Both the position numbers and the translations under genes were made by a program. Positions 60,208 to 64,000 of a stretch of 64,000 nt of DNA are shown here, in pieces (the first letter of the stretch is position 1; each line of letters starts with the position of its first letter). A model generated the notes under the pieces. That model was not told the origin of the DNA and searched no databases. It saw nothing but the letters and a program-made list of their open reading frames with translations. The stretch lies in the NCBI GenBank assembly GCA_047495785.1, contig JBLDXI010000009.1:1116001-1180000 (forward strand), written 5' to 3'. The stretch is from Lepidodermella squamata. Lineage: Eukaryota > Gastrotricha.

Positions 60208-63200
60208 TTAAAGGCCTTCGGGCAGCTTTGCCAGGATCGATTCGTCATCTTCGGAATCCTCCTCAAATTTTGATATGGGAAGTTGGACAACAGAAAAAGC
60301 AGATTCAGTCGCTGAAGCTTCGACTTCCTGACTGATCCTCAGTAGAAGCTCGTCATCGGAATCGCTTGTCACATCGGCGTCAGGTATACATGCCAACTTC
60401 GCAATAAAAGAATCGTCGTCTTCGGAATCATACTCCAGGGGACGCTTTTGACTCGTGCATTTTACTGGAGTTGATGTTTGAATGGGGAGGTAATTCGGCT
60501 TTTCTTGTGCTTCTGCGTCGACCCCAATGAGCTCCAAGTTGAAAAACTGGGCGGTTATTGTCTCGGACCTTCCGGGGCATCTGACACTGAAAGACCACAC
60601 GCCACCGTTGTTTCTAAGGCGTGAATCGTCAAATTTCCAAAAGCCATGGGCTTCGGTGCCATCGGAACCACCTAAAAATTATATTTAATTGACCTCCCCA
60701 TACAATAAAGCCAAGATCTTACCAATTACTAGAACGAGCTGATTTCGGGTATCACATTGCCGGACATCCGCGAAATTAGTTACCCGCACGGTTGCAGTCA
60801 CAGTGGCTGAGTCTCTTGAAAACGGCTGCGTTTGTTTTAGATCAAGGCTATATCTGGGAATCCGACGAGCGCTGTTGATTAAATCGCGACCGAATGGGGC
60901 GTTACGGTGACACACTGCTTGAACATGATTTGGGTTGGCGGCTGCCAAAAGTTCAAAGGAAGTGTACCCAGCGTCAGCCAGGTGCCGTGAAAAAGCTACA
61001 CCAATGTTAACAAAATAGCGGGAGTAATATGGGCTGTCGTACCACAGCTTGACGTGCATGATTTTGTAAAACACACAGACTGCGTGAATGACACGTGTGA
61101 ACTTTTCTTGCCGTAGCTGAACAACTTCGAAAAGCCCTTTCGCCATTCTAGCCCCGCTTTCGAAAATTCGCTCCATTTCGCCTTTCAGCGACGAGTGAGT
61201 AAATTCATTGCCAGATAGTATCGCCTGAAGGCCGATGAAAACTTTCGTTTCCCGAGGGTTCAACTCCTCTGGCAAATCGAACCGGTTGAATTGATTAAAA
61301 CCCTTTAGATAGTCAGCTTCGTCTTCGCGAAGTACAGTAGACGATAATTCAGAACTATCAGCCAACGCTTGAAACAAATCTTGAAGGGACAGCTGAGGTT
61401 CGAGGGTCTTCTCCATTACAACTTTCATGGTGCTTAGGGACAAGTAAAGCTTGACCATCGCTCGGCCGTATGGTGAGGCGTAGACGAGATCGTCAGCTTT
61501 TTCACTGAATCTAACCAGGTCCAGAGAAGCGAGTTTTTCGAAGGATTTGTCAATTTCTTCATTTACAAAAGTCTCGGGCGAGATGTCCACCGGTGAAGTC
61601 GCGAAACTTTCGTTGAGTGTAGTAGACAGGTCGAGCTCCAGAGCAGCGCGGTTGCACATGTAGTATCCCATGTTTTTGCTAAGGCGCACATACAGAAAAG
61701 TGCTTTTCCCCCATCGGTAACCATCCTTGAGAGATTTGACAGTACCGAGGTCTATTTCGGCCATGAGGAACTCTGGAATAAAAGTGACGAAAATTATTGA
61801 GCATCAAATTCACTTATTTTCGGCTACGTACCGGTCATCCGGCGAAGGAGGCCTGACTCCAATGGCTTACCCTCGATGAGGGTTTCGTAGTAATGCACGC
61901 GTGCTGGGCGGGTTATGATCACCGCTTTGCCGCTAGTGTCGTATTGCGGCCGACCAGCCCGTCCAATCATCTGGAGAAGATCCGTGTCGCTAACTTCAAT
62001 CGGCTCGCCGTCTTGTCCCAAACAAAATCTCGTGCCTTTTATGACGACCATGTGAGCGGGAAGGTTAACACCCTGAGCCAAAGTGGTAGTAGAAACTGAA
62101 GGCAAATACTTGGGTCAAAATTCAAGTGATTACAAAGCGAACTTACAAAGTGCTTTTATTTTCATGCCTCTAAAAAGCTCCTCGATAGTATTCCTTTCCT
62201 TCTGGTTCAGTCCGGCATGGTGGAATGCTACGCCTCGCTCGACAACGCTTGCCAAAGTCGGATTTTCGGTCAGGGAATCGGAGGCTTCCTTCAAGTCTCT
62301 TCTATCGGACTCGGAAATCGCGTACGGCTGATGGTCGGCAAAATACTTGGCAGTTTCTTCGGTCGACTTTCGGGACATGCAAAAGACCAATCCTGGCTTA
62401 CCAGCGGAATATTGCTGCAAAACGCAGTTTGGTATCAAGAGACTTTTAGTTCGTGTTACCTTGTCTTACCTTGAAAATATCGGGCAGTCTACAGGTCAGA
62501 ACTCTGTCGAAGTCACGGTCACTGTTAGAGATCGAAAAACCAATCACGTGTTTTTCAAGTTTCACCGGTCGAAAGGAATCATCGAAAAAGTATGACAGGC
62601 TGTTTGGACCCAGCCATTCGTTGATATCAGTGACATTCTTGATCGTCGCCGATACGGCAACGATTCTCATGGGGAATTTTGAAGTATTTTGGAAGCTGAA
62701 ATTATAGAAATTCAAACATAGAATAGTCATTTCGATTGAATGACTAACAATTTGATACGCGTTAGCAGCGCCTCCAGAGTCGCACCTCGAGATGAATCGC
62801 CGATATTGTGGGCTTCGTCCACGAGGAACAACGTCGTTCATCAAAGAGCGATAGTTGCGGAAAATGGAATCAAGTTTTTCCGTGGTGCAGCAGATTACGT
62901 CGTTTTTCTTTAGGTCAGCATATACTTTGCCCTTGTGGTCACCGGTGATCAGTTCCACCTTAAAGCCGCACAGCTGGCCTTTTCGCTGCCAATCGATAAA
63001 TTTCTCCGACGATAGAGTTTTAAGAGGAGCCACTGAAATGAAGAGTAGGTAACATTTGCTTATTACAAGCGAAGAGCTTACTGTAAAAAACGGACGGCTT
63101 GGGGCGATGGGGGTTCATGAGTGCTCGGATCATCGCTATCTCGAGCAGCGTGGTTTTACCGCACGATGTTGGTGCGCTGATCACGATATTTTTGTTCGAA

Positions 63201-63354
63201 CCGATCAGCTGACAATTTGTGTTGCAGTATATGATGATAAAATAGACCGGGTTCAACTCACGTCTTTCAGCACGATTTTTTGGAGCTGATGGAAATTCTT
63301 AAACTCAAACATCCGCGCGAATTCTGGCGGTATTTCGGTGCTGGATGAAGCCAT
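60208..63354 (-). CDS. HFM1: Ski2-like DNA helicase, HFM1/MER3-type, copy 1, with an apparent frameshift
   Basis: About ten exons, roughly 900 residues. Starts MASSSTEIPPEFARMFEFKN (Q-motif-like F-x-x-F). Helicase motifs: I APTSCGKT; Ia PLKTL; II DEAH in VDEAHNIGD; III VSATIKN; IV-like GLVFCMSRKS; V STTTLAQGVNLPAH; VI QMIGRAGRP. A Sec63/winged-helix region follows, then an acidic tail with two copies of a SEDD-x-S-x-x-AKL motif. HFM1/MER3 is a meiotic helicase that promotes crossover intermediates. Motif II is read in a frame offset by one base from the preceding sequence (at about 62829), with no splice sites to explain it; the exon then ends at a good GTTAGT donor and rejoins motif III in frame. 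Copy 1 may therefore be a pseudogene, or the base may be an assembly error. Confidence 0.85.
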
Positions 63355-63652
63355 CAGGTACTGAATGTGTAAAAACGCCCTATTGCCAAGTTCTGATTAT
63401 CGTCAAAAATGGTAAAAATGTTATAGTTCTCTAAATTGAAGGAAAATGTTAAAAAAAGCAATTAGCATCTCGATGCCAAAGTGGCTATAGCAAGGAAAAT
63501 TAACGCAAGCATAACAATAAAATATTAACGAAATCGAGAGATATTACATCGTGGATTATCTAGATTATAGCCAAACTGTGAGAGATTTTGTCAACAGTTT
63601 CGCGGGGTCATATGGAGGTTACCAAGGAGGCATCAAGCAAAATCTACCACAG
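63355..63652. other. Gap between the tandem HFM1 copies
   Basis: About 300 bp with no gene, between the copy 1 start codon and the copy 2 stop codon. It must contain the copy 1 promoter and copy 2 3' UTR if both are transcribed separately. Confidence 0.5.
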
Positions 63653-64000
63653 TTATAAAAAACCCTCAGGTAATTTAGATAGCAAAGATTCGTCGTCTTC
63701 GGAATCCTCGAAGGTTTCAGTACTTCCGACTTCTTTTGTGACCGTGAAAACGATGTCGTCGAGGCATGGTATTCGAGCCAATTTAGCGACAAACGACTCC
63801 TCATCTTCCGATTCGAAATCAAAATTGCGCTTGGCGGCTGCGTTCTTCATCGGAGTGGAGGTCTGAATAATCACATTTACCGAGTAATTCGGGCTAATAG
63901 TAGCTTCAACATCAACTCCAATTATTTCCAAGCTGATTAGTTGAGCTTTTATCGTCTCCGATCTTCCTAGACATTTTTCTTGGAAAGTCCACGAACCATT
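63653..64000 (-). CDS. HFM1: HFM1/MER3-type helicase, copy 2, C-terminal part only (runs off window)
   Basis: The visible part encodes the C-terminal tail up to its stop codon (TAA at 63653-63655). It opens with NGSWTFQEKCLGRSETIKAQ then LISLEIIGVDVEA, matching copy 1's WSFSVRCPGRSETITAQFFN and LELIGVDAEA. It then has QTSTPMKN against copy 1's QTSTPVKC, and two acidic motifs SEDEESFVAKLARIP and SEDDESLLSKLPEGF that match the two in copy 1. This is therefore the 3' end of a second, head-to-tail paralogue. The helicase core lies beyond the window edge, so its integrity cannot be judged. Confidence 0.8.
   Translation of the reverse strand, partial: NGSWTFQEKCLGRSETIKAQLISLEIIGVDVEATISPNYSVNVIIQTSTPMKNAAAKRNFDFESEDEESFVAKLARIPCLDDIVFTVTKEVGSTETFEDSEDDESLLSKLPEGFL

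Noticed and set aside
62800-62840. An intron to explain the HFM1 frame change
   Set aside because: No AG lies between the last good upstream codon and the FLVDEAH frame, and the alternative frame has stop codons immediately upstream.

Overview
The window is nuclear DNA from an animal with a compact genome. Genes are split by many small introns, mostly 50-90 nt with GT..AG ends and a T-rich acceptor. About 23 protein genes fit in 64 kb. They are clear animal orthologues: S6K, YPEL, RAD51C, VRK, CD2BP2, Derlin-2, CCT6, ASPDH, MCAT, malectin, SLC52A, SUDS3, OSTC, NUDT9, HFM1 and MAN1B1. The small introns, the very short same-strand gene gaps and a lineage-specific receptor array suggest a small ecdysozoan, either a tardigrade or a nematode. 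I cannot decide which from sequence alone.

Layout. 1-12.4 kb: an LRR protein (-), the ER mannosidase MAN1B1 (-), an ER-membrane RING ligase of the RNFT family (+) and p70 S6 kinase (-). A tRNA-derived SINE with target-site duplication lies just upstream of S6K. 12.4-21 kb is mostly gene-free, apart from a complete four-exon Yippee-like gene (-). 21-27.7 kb: RAD51C and VRK kinase (tight - pair), then CD2BP2 and Derlin-2 (tight + pair). 28-39.8 kb: six tandem rhodopsin-type 7TM receptor genes, all on -, plus a relic of a seventh. 40-44.3 kb: a divergent Cys-loop channel subunit, then CCT6 back to back with a small unknown gene. 44.9-52.6 kb: a + strand run of ASPDH, MCAT, malectin, riboflavin transporter and SUDS3. 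53.8-64 kb: a fibrinogen-related secreted protein, OSTC, NUDT9, a gene-poor 2.8 kb stretch, and two head-to-tail HFM1/MER3-type helicase genes. The first helicase carries an apparent frameshift beside its DEAH motif; the second runs off the window.

Themes. Several genes act in ER glycoprotein handling (MAN1B1, RNFT, Derlin-2, malectin, OSTC) and several in recombination or chromatin (RAD51C, HFM1 x2, VRK, SUDS3). The most unusual element is the receptor array. All six proteins lack the TM3 cysteine that nearly all class A GPCRs use for the ECL2 disulfide. Instead they share a cysteine just before TM1, an ECL2 Cys-x-x-x-[RN]-W motif, a fixed Trp 21 residues before the DRY arginine, and an altered TM6/TM7 signature.
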